From: CADCTB01 sp036269435
Lineage (GTDB): Bacteria > Actinomycetota > Acidimicrobiia > Acidimicrobiales > AC-14
Reading direction: 5' to 3'
DNA length: 41,610 nt
NCBI GenBank assembly: GCA_036269435.1
Contig: DATASA010000068.1
Coordinates: 1 to 41,610 of the forward strand
The notes beneath the pieces were generated by a model. The model was not told the DNA's origin. It did not search any database and saw only the letters and a list, made by a program, of their open reading frames with translations. Position 1 is the first letter of the stretch. Every line of letters starts with the position of its first letter. The translations under genes and the position numbers were made by a program. Below, piece by piece: positions 41,402 to 41,610 of the stretch.

Positions 41402-41610
41402 GTGGGTGCAACCGAGCGAGGCCAACGGCCCAGCCGAACTGGGGAGCTGACGCCGGCGCAGCGAAGCATGCAAGCCTGGATGGCGGCGTACCGGCTGCAC
41501 GCCACCCACGACTCTCGGGAGACGACGAAGGCGGCGCGGGACGCGTTCATGGCCCGCTTCGAGCGCGAGGTCGACCCCAACGGGCGGCTACCGGAGGCCG
41601 AACGGCGCCG
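41402..41610 (+). CDS. Partial gene, actinobacterial small helical protein (5' part)
   Basis: A frame open to the window end (at least 69 codons). The residues LTPAQRSMQAWMAAYRLHA, then FERTEVDP-like FEREVDPNGRLPEAE, resemble a small helical protein family common in actinobacteria whose function is unknown; this is recognition from memory. The start is uncertain: GTG 41402 is taken as the nearest reasonable start, but the frame is open much farther upstream, to about 40874. The 3' end is outside the window. Confidence 0.5.
   Translation, partial: MGATERGQRPSRTGELTPAQRSMQAWMAAYRLHATHDSRETTKAARDAFMARFEREVDPNGRLPEAERR

Overview
The window is about 41.6 kb of very GC-rich DNA with tightly packed genes, many joined by 4-bp GTGA or ATGA stop/start overlaps. 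A WhiB protein, DUF3107, the SCO1664/DUF3090/phosphomutase trio, an XPB-type helicase with its partner, paired ArsA-like ATPases and a tig-clpP-clpX order all point to Actinomycetota. A deep lineage such as Acidimicrobiia is my guess; the class is inferred from gene content and style, not proven.

Layout. (1) 1-5188 (+): the 3' part of a [NiFe]-hydrogenase operon, best matching the group 1h high-affinity type. It runs: end of the large subunit, NifU-like protein, DUF5947, DUF6084, an unknown 444-aa protein, maturation protease, two tiny membrane peptides, HypA, HypC and a YtxH-like protein. HypB, D, E and F are not in view. (2) 5226-9218: a PD-(D/E)XK-fold Fe-S protein with eroded catalytic motifs, then two convergent mini-operons of small one-helix membrane proteins facing each other across a bidirectional terminator, then a disordered protein and two small unknown proteins. 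(3) 9224-12256: an Fe-S cluster block of cysteine desulfurase and SufR-like repressor (-) diverging from an Mrp/ApbC Fe-S carrier (+) over a short palindromic operator. (4) 12266-14361 (-): a NatAB-type ABC exporter. (5) 14581-17063 (+): a Tat-exported molybdopterin oxidoreductase, its cytochrome b partner, and an Lgt-like protein. (6) 17160-21381: DUF3107, two ArsA-family ATPases and a PdtaS-like histidine kinase, convergent with whiB, which has a consensus CRP site upstream. (7) 21549-23618 (-): lipid kinase, SigB/SigF-type sigma factor and RsbW-like anti-sigma factor. (8) 23696-26768: a secreted CHRD protein, the SCO1664/DUF3090/phosphomutase trio and a family 5 uracil-DNA glycosylase. (9) 26797-36313 (-): XPB helicase and partner, FolC, a basic glycine-rich protein, ClpX, ClpP and trigger factor. 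(10) 36310-40773 (-): transglutaminase-like protein, DUF58 protein, MoxR ATPase and a peptidoglycan-binding protein. (11) 40774-41610: compositionally different DNA with no confident gene except an incomplete frame at the right edge.

Themes. Region 1 serves assembly of a hydrogenase that may scavenge trace H2. Regions 3 and 6 deal with Fe-S supply and sensing. Regions 7 and 9 cover general stress signalling and protein quality control. The least explained parts are the mirrored cluster of one-helix membrane proteins (6343-8049), the twin micropeptides in the hydrogenase operon (4143-4366), a transglutaminase that has lost its catalytic cysteine, and the unusual DNA at the right edge. No tRNA, rRNA, CRISPR array, insertion sequence or prophage was recognised.
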